From the NCBI GenBank assembly GCA_902582875.1, contig CACHTV010000001.1:111586-175585 (forward strand): 64,000 nucleotides of DNA. The letters are read 5' to 3'. This DNA is from an uncultured Pelagibacteraceae bacterium. GTDB taxonomy: Bacteria; Pseudomonadota; Alphaproteobacteria; Pelagibacterales; Pelagibacteraceae. Each line of letters opens with the position of its first letter. Position 1 is the first letter of the stretch. The translations under genes were made by a program, and so were the position numbers. The notes under the pieces were generated by a model. That model saw nothing but the letters and a program-made list of their open reading frames with translations, ran no database searches and had not been told where the DNA came from. This document shows, in pieces, positions 37,881 through 46,043 of this stretch.

Positions 37881-38422
37881 ATTTTATGTTTATTTATCAT
37901 AGGCAACTGCATAGCAGTGAATATAAAAGTTAAAGGCAATATACCCCAAACTTTAAAATTTACCCAAGTGGTTTCTGGTTGTGTTCTCCAAATTATTTCA
38001 TTCAAGATTGCTAAAAATATAAAAAAATAAGCCCATCTATTATTTAATTTATCCCACCCCAGTTCATCAAGTTGAAAAGCTGTTTTGAAAAAAAACTTTA
38101 AAAAGTTTCTATTAAAGAAAGTTTTTCCTAAAATTAAAGTGATAGCAAAAATAATATTAATAATTGTTGGCTTCATGTATAAAAAAATTGGATTATTAAA
38201 ATATAATGTTAGTCCTCCAAACAATGAAATGATGACACCTCCAGCAAGAGGAATATAAGGTATTTTTTTTTCTATAAAGTAAACTGCTGCTACCGCAATA
38301 ATCGTGGAAATTATTAGTGGCGGTATTGCAACACTAAGATTATTTCCGCTTTTGTAATATATTGTAAAGAAAATTAATAATGGGCCAAAATCAGCAACAA
38401 ATTTTAAAAATGACTTATTCAC
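37877..38422 (-). CDS. yciB: Inner-membrane septation protein A (YciB/IspZ)
   Basis: Membrane protein needed for normal septation and envelope integrity in some proteobacteria. Five hydrophobic segments are visible. 'DFGPLLIFFTIYY' at the start, 'GGLTLYFNNPIFLYMKPTIIN' near residues 70-90 and 'LNEIIWRTQPETTWVNFK' near 140-157 are the signatures of the family. 181 residues, full length. Divergent from hspQ across 76 bases. Confidence 0.93.
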   Translation of the reverse strand: MNKSFLKFVADFGPLLIFFTIYYKSGNNLSVAIPPLIISTIIAVAAVYFIEKKIPYIPLAGGVIISLFGGLTLYFNNPIFLYMKPTIINIIFAITLILGKTFFNRNFLKFFFKTAFQLDELGWDKLNNRWAYFFIFLAILNEIIWRTQPETTWVNFKVWGILPLTFIFTAMQLPMINKHKI

Positions 38423-38498
38423 ATTAAATGTTTAACATATAATAAATTTTTAATAAATTAGATATTGATTTTAATAAAAAAATTATTAATTATTAGAT

Positions 38499-38822
38499 AT
38501 GGCATCTAGCAATAATGCAAAATTCTCAATAGGTGAAGTAGTTAAACATAGACACTTTGATTTTAGAGGTGTTATTTATGATGTGGATTTTGAATTTAAT
38601 AATTCAGAAGAATGGTATCAGTCTATACCTAAAGATGTAAGACCTAGAAAAGATCAACCTTTCTATCATCTCTTAGCAGAAAGTAATGATGTCACTTACG
38701 AAGCCTACGTCTCAGAGCAAAATTTATTGTTAGATAAATCTGAAGAGCCTGTTAAACATCCATTGATAGAAGAAATTTTCTCAGGAAAAAAGGGTTCAAA
38801 CTATTTCAAGCTTTCGAACTAA
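38499..38822 (+). CDS. hspQ: Heat-shock protein HspQ
   Basis: Small YccV/HspQ-domain protein; in enteric bacteria it is a specificity factor for Lon protease and destabilises mutant DnaA. 'KFSIGEVVKHRHFDFRGVIYDVD' near the start, 'WYQSIPKDVRPRKDQPFYHLL' and 'YEAYVSEQNLLLD' are unmistakable. 107 residues. It stands alone on the plus strand, with a 185-base gap before the ccm operon. A full Lon protease gene is not in the window. Confidence 0.93.
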   Translation: MASSNNAKFSIGEVVKHRHFDFRGVIYDVDFEFNNSEEWYQSIPKDVRPRKDQPFYHLLAESNDVTYEAYVSEQNLLLDKSEEPVKHPLIEEIFSGKKGSNYFKLSN

Positions 38823-38901
38823 ATAATTTCTATACTGCCTCAAATTTAACATTATTTATTCAAAACTAAGACATAGATTCATATTATTTTTAGATGTTGT
38901 T

Positions 38902-38957
38902 GCCTAATTGGGAATTAACTCATACTTCTTTAACTCCCTCTCAATTCTCAATTAGGC
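38902..38957 (+). repeat. 15-bp stem-loop upstream of the ccm operon, possible leader or small RNA
   Basis: GCCTAATTGGGAATT at 38902-38916 pairs without a break to 38943-38957; the only non-Watson-Crick pair is G38911 with T38948, a G-U pair in plus-strand RNA (it would be an A-C mismatch on the other strand). The loop is 26 bases. It lies about 50 bases before ccmC in an otherwise plain 185-base gap and has no following U-tract, so it is not an ordinary terminator. Confidence 0.5.
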
Positions 38958-39007
38958 TGATATTCACTCTTCACATAAAAATAGTATTATAGTAGTCATT
39001 TAATAAT

Positions 39008-39715
39008 ATGTTAGATCTGATAAACCCGAGTAGAATTTTTCATTGGATAGATAAATTAATAAATTTTATTAATTCAATTTTTTTCATCCTTTTACTTATT
39101 GCTTTGACATTCGCATTAATATTATCACCCCCAGATTATTTGCAAGGTGATAGCGTTAGAATAATGTATGTTCATGTTCCTTCTGCTTGGATAGGCTTAG
39201 CTTCATTTACGGTTATAGCTTTATTATCGATATTAAATTTTATTTTTAAGATAAAAAATTTTAGTCTTATTACTAAAAGTATTGCACCTTTAGGATTAAT
39301 GTTTACATGTTTAGCTATTGTCACAGGATCCTTATGGGGTAAACCAACCTGGGGTACTTGGTGGGTTTGGGATGCTAGAATAACTTCAATGGTAGTACTT
39401 TCAATTTTTTATATTTTGTTTATTCTTGCTCATAAGTTGATTAAGGATGAAGGCAAAGCTTATAAAGCTTCAAATATTATTGCAATTATTGGGTTAGTAA
39501 ATATTCCGGTTATTAAGTACTCTGTTGACTGGTGGAATACTCTTCATCAACCAGCGAGCATTAAGCTAGATGGAACGAGCTCAATACACACCTCTATGTT
39601 ATTGCCATTAATGTTGATGTTATTAGTTTTATTATTATATTGTGCGTTAATTTTGTTAATGAAATATAAGACAGAAATCATTAGAATAAAGAGAAAAAAT
39701 ATTAAAAGAATATGA
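39008..39715 (+). CDS. ccmC: Cytochrome c maturation haem transporter CcmC
   Basis: Inner-membrane protein that presents haem to CcmE. Six hydrophobic helices; the tryptophan-rich haem-handling motif WGTWWVWDAR lies near residues 116-125, and flanking histidines are in 'YVHVPSAW' and 'WNTLHQPASI'. 235 residues. First gene of ccmCDEFGH; ccmD overlaps by four bases. The ABC partner genes ccmA and ccmB that usually precede it are not here. Confidence 0.96.
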   Translation: MLDLINPSRIFHWIDKLINFINSIFFILLLIALTFALILSPPDYLQGDSVRIMYVHVPSAWIGLASFTVIALLSILNFIFKIKNFSLITKSIAPLGLMFTCLAIVTGSLWGKPTWGTWWVWDARITSMVVLSIFYILFILAHKLIKDEGKAYKASNIIAIIGLVNIPVIKYSVDWWNTLHQPASIKLDGTSSIHTSMLLPLMLMLLVLLLYCALILLMKYKTEIIRIKRKNIKRI

Positions 39716-39945
39716 TAGAAAACTTTATTTCAATGAATGGTTACGGTCTTTTCGTATGGTTGTCTTTTGCAATTACTTTTTCAACATGTGCAATCATTTA
39801 TTACAAAACTTATAAGACTATGAAAAAATACGAAAAAGAGTTTGCAAAAGAATTAGAACAACTTTCAGTGTCAGAAAGACAGTTAGTTTTAGAAAAATCT
39901 AGAATTGCTTCTCAGGTCTTAGCTTCGTACAACAAATCTATCTAA
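39712..39945 (+). CDS. ccmD: Haem exporter accessory protein CcmD
   Basis: Small single-span membrane protein that stabilises the CcmABC-CcmE complex. One helix near residues 8-30 ('YGLFVWLSFAITFSTCAIIYY') followed by a charged helical tail. Sequence conservation in CcmD is slight; the call rests on topology and on its position between ccmC and ccmE. At 77 residues it is a little longer than the typical 50-70. Confidence 0.85.
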   Translation: MIENFISMNGYGLFVWLSFAITFSTCAIIYYKTYKTMKKYEKEFAKELEQLSVSERQLVLEKSRIASQVLASYNKSI

Positions 39946-39954
39946 AGCATTTTA

Positions 39955-40383
39955 ATGCTTACAAAAAAAGTTAAAAAGAGGGTATCTTTTTTAAGTTTAT
40001 TATTAATCTTTTTAGTTATTGCAGTTTTTTTTATTTTAAAATCTTTAACAAGCAATATTCTTTATTTTAAGTCACCTACTGATATTCAATTAAGTCAAGA
40101 TATTATTTCTAAAAAAAAGATTAGAGTAGGTGGCATGGTAAAAAAAGACTCTATTAATATTAATAATCAAGAAATAGAATTTATTATTACAGATTTAAAA
40201 AATGAAATTTTTGTGAGTTATAGTGGCACAGTACCTAATCTATTTTTAGAAGGTAAAGGTGTAGTAGCAGAAGGTATATTGAAAGATAAAAATTTTTTTA
40301 TCGCTGATAGAATATTAGCTAAACATGATGAAAAATATATGCCACCTGAATTAACAGATTTAATGAAAAAAGATGTTAAGTAA
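39955..40383 (+). CDS. ccmE: Periplasmic haem chaperone CcmE
   Basis: Membrane-anchored OB-fold protein that binds haem covalently and passes it to the CcmFH lyase. One N-terminal membrane helix (residues 10-32), 'IRVGGMVKKDSI' and 'VVAEG' strands, and the haem-binding histidine His124 with Tyr128 in LAKHDEKYMPPE. 142 residues. Its last 11 bases overlap ccmF. Confidence 0.96.
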   Translation: MLTKKVKKRVSFLSLLLIFLVIAVFFILKSLTSNILYFKSPTDIQLSQDIISKKKIRVGGMVKKDSININNQEIEFIITDLKNEIFVSYSGTVPNLFLEGKGVVAEGILKDKNFFIADRILAKHDEKYMPPELTDLMKKDVK

Positions 40384-42259
40384 TATAGGGAATACATTAC
40401 TATTTTTAAATATATTGTTAGGAATATCAATAATTTATTTATCTCTTCAGAATTTAAAAAATAGCAAGATCTTAATAAGTAAAAAAATTTATCATATTTG
40501 TCTATTTCAGAGTACATTTATATTAATTTGTTTTTTTACTTTAGTATCTGCTTTTATTATTTCAGATTTTTCAATAATTAATGTTTATGAAAATTCCCAT
40601 TCACTTAAACCATTTTTCTACAAGTTTTCTGGAACTTGGGGTAATCATGAAGGCAGTCTTTTGCTATGGGTAATTATTTTAACAATTTTCTCTTTCCTTT
40701 TTCTTTTGTATAATAAACATCATCCAAAAAATTATAGAATTTATAGTTTGATTATTCAAAATGTTTTAATTCTTGGTTTTTTATTTTTTCTTTTTTTTAA
40801 TTCAAATCCTTTTAGTAAAGTTTTGCCAATACCCAAAGAGGGTTTGGGTCTAAATCCTATTTTACAAGATCCTGCTTTAGCTATACATCCGCCATTGCTG
40901 TATATTGGCTTTGTAGGTTCATCGATCTATTTCTCAGCTGCCATAGCTTCTTTGCTAACTAATTATTCAGGGAAATTATTTGCTCAATCGATTAAAAATT
41001 GGGTTTTAATTTCCTGGTCTTTTCAGACACTTGGAATTTTAGCTGGTTCTGTTTGGGCTTATTATGAGTTAGGCTGGGGAGGTTTTTGGTTTTGGGATCC
41101 TGTTGAAAATGCCTCTCTTTTACCATGGTTTGCTATGTCGGCATTATTACATTCATTGATCGTGCTTGAGAAAAGAAACTTACTGTATTTTTGGGTAATT
41201 GTTCTTTGTCTTTTAACTTTTATTTTAAGCGTTACGGGAACTTTTCTTGTTAGATCAGGCATCTTAAATTCAGTACATACTTTCGCTAATGATCCATCGA
41301 GGGGTGTTTATATTTTGGTATTTTTAAGTTTAATGATTTTTGCCTCAGTTTTACTTTTTTTTAATAAATTTAAAAATACTAGTTACAATTTAAATTCTAA
41401 TAGCAAAGAGACTTTTATTTTAATTAACAATTGGTTTATGATTTTTTATTTAATCACAGTATTATTAGGAACTGTCTATCCTATTTTTACAGAAGTATTA
41501 ACTGATCATAAAGTTTCAGTTGGTCCACCTTTTTATAATACTGTAATTATACCTATTGTTATATTATTTCTATTATTTATGTCTGTAGGTCCGCAGATTC
41601 AGTGGATCAAGAATAAGTTTTACAACCTAAATTTATTCTTTAAGATTTTAATAGGATCAATCTTTATAAACTTTTCTATCGTATATTTATTTAAAGGATA
41701 TAGCTTGTTATCTAATTTTATAATAATTTCAGCAGTCTTTCTTGTTATCTCTTCTTTAGTAGATTTATATAAATCATATAAAAAAATAAAAGAGAACTAT
41801 TCTAGAATATTATCGCATCTTTCTTTTGGATTTTTGATATTATTTATAGGCCTGAACTATAACTTCTCTATAGAAAAAGATTTTAACTTGAAGCTAGGGG
41901 AAAAAAAAAATTTCGAAAATTACTCAGTAGAATTTAAAGATCTCAGATTAGAAGATTTTAAGAATTACAAGGCTGTTATTGGAGAATTTAAAATATATAA
42001 TTCTGAAAAAAATTTAAATCAGTTTCTTTATCCTGAAATAAGGATTTACGAAAATCCAAGTACTATAACCTATGAGGCTTCAATTAGATCTGGGATATTA
42101 AAAGATTATTACATAACTATGAGTAATATTGATAGATCAGATTATTATAACATAAAATTTCAAAAAAAACCTTTTATGATATGGATTTGGATATCAGTAA
42201 TTTTTATCTCATTAGGAGGTTTTTTAAGGCTCTATCAAAATGCAAAAAAAGATTATTAA
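40373..42259 (+). CDS. ccmF: Haem lyase subunit CcmF
   Basis: Large membrane subunit of the haem lyase that attaches haem to apocytochrome c. About 15 hydrophobic helices; the WWD motif GGFWFWDPVENAS is near residue 240, and histidines in 'GTWGNHEGSLLLWV', 'LAIHPPLLYIG' and 'LTDHKVSVGPPFYN' match known haem-ligand positions. 628 residues, normal. Overlaps ccmE upstream and ccmG downstream (20 bases). Confidence 0.96.
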   Translation: MLSNIGNTLLFLNILLGISIIYLSLQNLKNSKILISKKIYHICLFQSTFILICFFTLVSAFIISDFSIINVYENSHSLKPFFYKFSGTWGNHEGSLLLWVIILTIFSFLFLLYNKHHPKNYRIYSLIIQNVLILGFLFFLFFNSNPFSKVLPIPKEGLGLNPILQDPALAIHPPLLYIGFVGSSIYFSAAIASLLTNYSGKLFAQSIKNWVLISWSFQTLGILAGSVWAYYELGWGGFWFWDPVENASLLPWFAMSALLHSLIVLEKRNLLYFWVIVLCLLTFILSVTGTFLVRSGILNSVHTFANDPSRGVYILVFLSLMIFASVLLFFNKFKNTSYNLNSNSKETFILINNWFMIFYLITVLLGTVYPIFTEVLTDHKVSVGPPFYNTVIIPIVILFLLFMSVGPQIQWIKNKFYNLNLFFKILIGSIFINFSIVYLFKGYSLLSNFIIISAVFLVISSLVDLYKSYKKIKENYSRILSHLSFGFLILFIGLNYNFSIEKDFNLKLGEKKNFENYSVEFKDLRLEDFKNYKAVIGEFKIYNSEKNLNQFLYPEIRIYENPSTITYEASIRSGILKDYYITMSNIDRSDYYNIKFQKKPFMIWIWISVIFISLGGFLRLYQNAKKDY

Positions 42260-42761
42260 ATCAACTATAATTTTATTTATTATATTTATTATCGGAGTAT
42301 TTTTTATTGGTTTAAATAAGAACTCAATCTATGACACAAAAAATTTGGTTGGTCAGAAAATAGCTAATGTACAATTAGAACATTTTAGTGAGAATAGAAT
42401 TATTACTGAAGTGGATTTAAAAAAAAACAATTTTACTTTAATTAATTTTTGGTCATCTTGGTGCTCGCCTTGCCGAAAAGAACATCCTATGTTGCTTAAA
42501 CTTAACAAAGAGAAAAATCTTCAGTTATTAGGTGTAAATTTTAAAGATAAAAAGATTAACGCCTTAAAATTTTTAAGAGATCTTGGAGATCCATATAATG
42601 TTTTAGCTAGAGATGAACTTGGTAAACATTCAATAAATTTTGGCATTTATGGTATTCCAGAAAGTATATTAATAAATAAAGATTTAGTTATTATAAAAAA
42701 ATTCATCGGGCCTATTTCTCAAGATGATTATAGGTATATTAAAAATATTGTAAGGAAATAA
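42240..42761 (+). CDS. ccmG: Thiol:disulfide interchange protein CcmG/DsbE
   Basis: Membrane-tethered thioredoxin-like protein that keeps apocytochrome cysteines reduced. N-terminal anchor (residues 5-25), then the thioredoxin fold with active site WCSPC near residues 73-77, 'LLGVNFKDKK' and the cis-proline loop 'YGIPES'. 173 residues. It starts inside the end of ccmF and shares one base with ccmH. Confidence 0.95.
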   Translation: MQKKIIKSTIILFIIFIIGVFFIGLNKNSIYDTKNLVGQKIANVQLEHFSENRIITEVDLKKNNFTLINFWSSWCSPCRKEHPMLLKLNKEKNLQLLGVNFKDKKINALKFLRDLGDPYNVLARDELGKHSINFGIYGIPESILINKDLVIIKKFIGPISQDDYRYIKNIVRK

Positions 42762-43126
42762 TGAGGATAAAGATAACAATTTTTTTTATTATAGTGAATT
42801 TTAATATTGTTAGTGCTGCGGATTCTTCAGTAGAATTAAATAAGGTTTTAAAAAATTTACGTTGTTTAATTTGTCAAGGACAATCTGTAGCTGATTCAAA
42901 TTCAGAATTTGCCCAAACCATTAAACTAGTAGTTCAAGATCAAATTGCAGATGGTAAATCTGAAAAAGAAATTTATGATTTTCTGGTAGAGAAATATGGC
43001 GAATGGATTGTTTATAAACCTCCATTAAATAAAGTTAATTCTGTATTATGGTTATTTCCATATTTAGTTTTTGTAATCGGAGGGTTATTAATTTTTTTAT
43101 TGTTGAAAAAAAGGAACAATCACTAG
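42761..43126 (+). CDS. ccmH: Cytochrome c maturation protein CcmH
   Basis: Small thiol protein of the haem lyase. Signal sequence (residues 1-20), the redox motif LRCLICQGQS with Cys35 and Cys38, 'KYGEWIVYKPP' and one C-terminal membrane helix. 121 residues, so this is the short CcmH without a fused CcmI (TPR) part. It closes the ccm operon; no ccmI gene follows. Confidence 0.95.
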   Translation: MRIKITIFFIIVNFNIVSAADSSVELNKVLKNLRCLICQGQSVADSNSEFAQTIKLVVQDQIADGKSEKEIYDFLVEKYGEWIVYKPPLNKVNSVLWLFPYLVFVIGGLLIFLLLKKRNNH

Positions 43127-43172
43127 TTGAAAGATGTCTATACTTGTGAGATATTTAATATAATTTTTGATT

Positions 43173-43676
43173 ATGAAATTAAAACTTTTAATATTTTTAT
43201 CCTTATTTGTCCATTTGGCAAATCCTGCTTTAGCAGATAAAGGAAATAATGAAATATCCTTCTATACAGGTACATTCGATGTAATAGATAAAGAGGGTGA
43301 TGATCAAACAAGTTTATTTGGGATAGAACATAAAAATCCAAATTTATTCAGAGATACTTTTTTAGGAAAATTTTCTCCAATTTCTGGAGGTTTTATGACT
43401 GGAAATAGTTCAGTATATTTATATACAGGAATCGAAGGTCAATATGGAGTTGGACCATTAAGGATTTTGCCAAGTTTTACTCCTGGATATTATGAAAAAG
43501 GGGATGGAAAAGATTTAGGCAGCGTTTTAGAATTTAAAAGTGAGATTAAAATAGGTTTTGATATTTTTGAAAATTCAAAATTAGGTTATAGCTATAGTCA
43601 TATCTCAAATAATAACTGGGGAGACTCGAATCCAGGCACAGATAATCAACAGATTACATTTTCTAAAAACTTTTAA
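43173..43676 (+). CDS. PagL-like lipid A 3-O-deacylase (acyloxyacyl hydrolase family)
   Basis: Predicted outer-membrane beta-barrel hydrolase that trims lipid A. From the ATG at 43173 (a TTG six bases earlier is possible) there is a signal peptide ending near ALA-D (residue 21), amphipathic strands, and a terminal Phe as in barrel proteins. The PagL catalytic pattern H-x-S-N...NPG is seen: His143, Ser145, Asn153. The third triad position, Glu in characterised PagL, is Asp157 here at the same spacing. 167 residues. It follows ccmH by 46 bases and precedes the hydroxyacid dehydrogenase gene by five; no functional link to either is evident. Confidence 0.72.
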   Translation: MKLKLLIFLSLFVHLANPALADKGNNEISFYTGTFDVIDKEGDDQTSLFGIEHKNPNLFRDTFLGKFSPISGGFMTGNSSVYLYTGIEGQYGVGPLRILPSFTPGYYEKGDGKDLGSVLEFKSEIKIGFDIFENSKLGYSYSHISNNNWGDSNPGTDNQQITFSKNF

Positions 43677-43681
43677 TAACA

Positions 43682-44833
43682 ATGAATTTAGCTGATTGTT
43701 ATAATTTTGATGATTTTAGAAAATTAGCAAAAAAAAAATTACCTTCCCCCATTTTTCATTATATTGACGGAGGATCAGATGATGAAACAACGCTTAGAAG
43801 AAATACAACATCTTTCAATGATTGTGACTTAATTCCAAATGTTTTAGCAGGTGTAGGAGATATAGATTTATCTACAACTGTTTTTGGAAAGAAAATTGAT
43901 TTCCCTTTATTTCTTGGAGCAACTTCTATGAATCGTCTTTATCATCATCAAGGAGAGAGAGCCACGGCAAAAGCTGCAGAGAAAATGGGCACTATGTTTG
44001 GAATATCAACAATGGCAACAACTAGTATCGAAGAGATTGGAAGCTTAACCAAAGGTCCAAAATTATTTCAGCTTTATATACATAAAGATAGAGGACTCAC
44101 TGACAATTTAATTGAAAGATGTGAACAAGCTAATTTCGATGCGATGTGTTTGACAGTTGATACAGTAGTAGCTGGCAATCGAGAACGAGATCATAGAACA
44201 GGGTTTAGTACTCCTCCTAGACTTACATTAAAAAGTTTATTAAGTTTTGCTTTACATCCTGAATGGAGTTTAAATTATCTATTTCGTGAAAAATTTAAGC
44301 TAGCAAATATTGTACACATGACAGAGAAAGGAAGTAGCATTGATAGATCGGTTATAGGTTATATCAACGAACAATTTGATCCTTCAATGAATTGGAAAGA
44401 TGCAGAGTATTGCGTAAAAAAGTGGAAAAAACCTTTTGCACTTAAAGGAGTTATGTCGGTCGGAGACGCAAAGAGGGCTATTGATATTGGTTGTAGTGCT
44501 ATAATGATTTCTAATCATGGCGGAAGGCAACTAGACGGTTCAAGAGCTCCTTTTGATCAACTGGCTGATATAGTTGACGCAGTTGGTGACAAGATAGAGG
44601 TAATTTTAGACGGAGGTGTTAGAAGAGGGACACATGTTTTAAAAGCTTTGGCGCTAGGTGCTAAAGCATGTAGTTTTGGCAAAGGATATTTGTTTGCACT
44701 TGGTGCTGGTGGACAGAAAGGTATTGAGTCTATATTGCAAAAAATGCATGATGAAATTAAAAGGGATATGATATTGATGGGGTGTAGATCCGTAAAAGAT
44801 CTTAATAGAACAAAAATTATTTATAGAAGATGA
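43682..44833 (+). CDS. lldD: FMN-dependent alpha-hydroxy-acid dehydrogenase (L-lactate dehydrogenase-like)
   Basis: Oxidises an L-2-hydroxy acid such as lactate to the 2-oxo acid, passing electrons to quinone or a cytochrome. TIM barrel with 'FHYIDGGSDDETTLRRN', 'FLGATSMNRLYH', 'QLYIHKDR', catalytic 'SNHGGRQLDGSRAP' (His and Arg) near residues 277-290 and 'ILDGGVRRGTHVLKALALGA'. 383 residues. The aminotransferase gene overlaps by four bases. Substrate cannot be fixed from sequence; lactate, glycolate and mandelate enzymes share these motifs, so the symbol is provisional. Confidence 0.85.
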   Translation: MNLADCYNFDDFRKLAKKKLPSPIFHYIDGGSDDETTLRRNTTSFNDCDLIPNVLAGVGDIDLSTTVFGKKIDFPLFLGATSMNRLYHHQGERATAKAAEKMGTMFGISTMATTSIEEIGSLTKGPKLFQLYIHKDRGLTDNLIERCEQANFDAMCLTVDTVVAGNRERDHRTGFSTPPRLTLKSLLSFALHPEWSLNYLFREKFKLANIVHMTEKGSSIDRSVIGYINEQFDPSMNWKDAEYCVKKWKKPFALKGVMSVGDAKRAIDIGCSAIMISNHGGRQLDGSRAPFDQLADIVDAVGDKIEVILDGGVRRGTHVLKALALGAKACSFGKGYLFALGAGGQKGIESILQKMHDEIKRDMILMGCRSVKDLNRTKIIYRR

Positions 44834-45993
44834 AACTAGCTAAGAGTTTAGACAGACTTGGGACTGAATCAGCATTTGCTATTTTAGCAGAAGCTAAAAA
44901 ACTGGAAGCACAAGGAAAAGAAATGATTCATTTAGGTTTAGGTCAGCCTGACTTTAAAACACCACAACACGTTTCAGATGCAGCTAAGAAGGCAATTGAC
45001 GATGGCCATCACGGATATGTTTTAGCCAATGGAATTTTAGAGTGCAGACAAGCTGTGACTAGAAAAATAAAAAAACTTTATAATAAAGATGTTAGCCCTG
45101 AAAGAGTTATGATTATGCCTGGAGGAAAGCCCACTATGTATTATGCCATTCAAATGATTGGTGAACCTGGTGCAGAAATAGTTCATCCAACACCTGGGTT
45201 TCCAATTTATGAGTCAATGATAAATTATACTGGAGCTAAAGCTGTTCCCTATGACTTAACCAAAGAAAAAGATTTAAAATTTGATCCAGAAAAAATTTTA
45301 TCTTCGATAACTGACAAAACAAGATTAGTTATTTTGATAAATCCAAATAATCCAACAGGTAGTTTTGTTGAAAAGCCTGCAATAGATTTTCTAGCAGAGG
45401 GTTTAAAGAAACACCCACATGTCTACATATTAAGTGATGAAATTTATAGTAGACAAATTTTTGATGGAAAAGAAATGCCAACATTTTTTAATTATCCTGA
45501 TCTTCAAGATAGATTAATCGTCTTAGATGGATGGAGCAAAGCTTACTCTATGACCGGGTGGAGAATGGGTTGGAGTGTATGGCCAGAAAAATTAATTCCA
45601 CATGTCACAAAATTAGCAATTAATAGTTTTTCTTGTGTGAATGCGCCTTCACAATTTGCTGGAATAGCCGCACTTGATGGGCCTGATGATTCTATTCATC
45701 ACATGATGGAAAAATTTGATCAGAGAAGAAAATTAATTCATAAAGGGTTAAACGATTTACCGGGGGTTACTTGCAGCATGCCAGGAGGAGCCTTTTATGC
45801 CTTTCCAAACGTAAGTGGAACAGGAATGAATGGATCAGAATTTTCAAAAAAATGTATGCATGAAGCAGGAGTAGCTATAGTCCCTGGAACAGCTTTTGGA
45901 TCAACATCAAAAGATTATGCGCGATTTAGTTTTGCCGCATCTCAGGATAATATCCAAAAAGCCCTTGAAAAAATCAAAAAAATGCTTGGTTAG
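44830..45993 (+). CDS. Class I PLP-dependent aminotransferase
   Basis: Fold-type I aminotransferase, likely acting on alanine, aspartate or a related 2-oxo acid. 'MIHLGLGQPDF' at the start, 'PGGKPTMYYAIQM' for cofactor phosphate, 'NPNNPTGS', and the Schiff-base lysine near residue 237 in 'SKAYSMTGWRMGW', with the terminal 'YARFSFAAS' arginine. 387 residues. It overlaps the hydroxyacid dehydrogenase gene and precedes glcDEF, so a role converting glyoxylate or pyruvate to glycine or alanine is plausible but inferred from context. Confidence 0.88.
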   Translation: MKLAKSLDRLGTESAFAILAEAKKLEAQGKEMIHLGLGQPDFKTPQHVSDAAKKAIDDGHHGYVLANGILECRQAVTRKIKKLYNKDVSPERVMIMPGGKPTMYYAIQMIGEPGAEIVHPTPGFPIYESMINYTGAKAVPYDLTKEKDLKFDPEKILSSITDKTRLVILINPNNPTGSFVEKPAIDFLAEGLKKHPHVYILSDEIYSRQIFDGKEMPTFFNYPDLQDRLIVLDGWSKAYSMTGWRMGWSVWPEKLIPHVTKLAINSFSCVNAPSQFAGIAALDGPDDSIHHMMEKFDQRRKLIHKGLNDLPGVTCSMPGGAFYAFPNVSGTGMNGSEFSKKCMHEAGVAIVPGTAFGSTSKDYARFSFAASQDNIQKALEKIKKMLG

Positions 45994-46043
45994 GCCATTT
46001 AGGCATTTTGACCATTTTCATTTAAAACTATAAAGTATTTATT

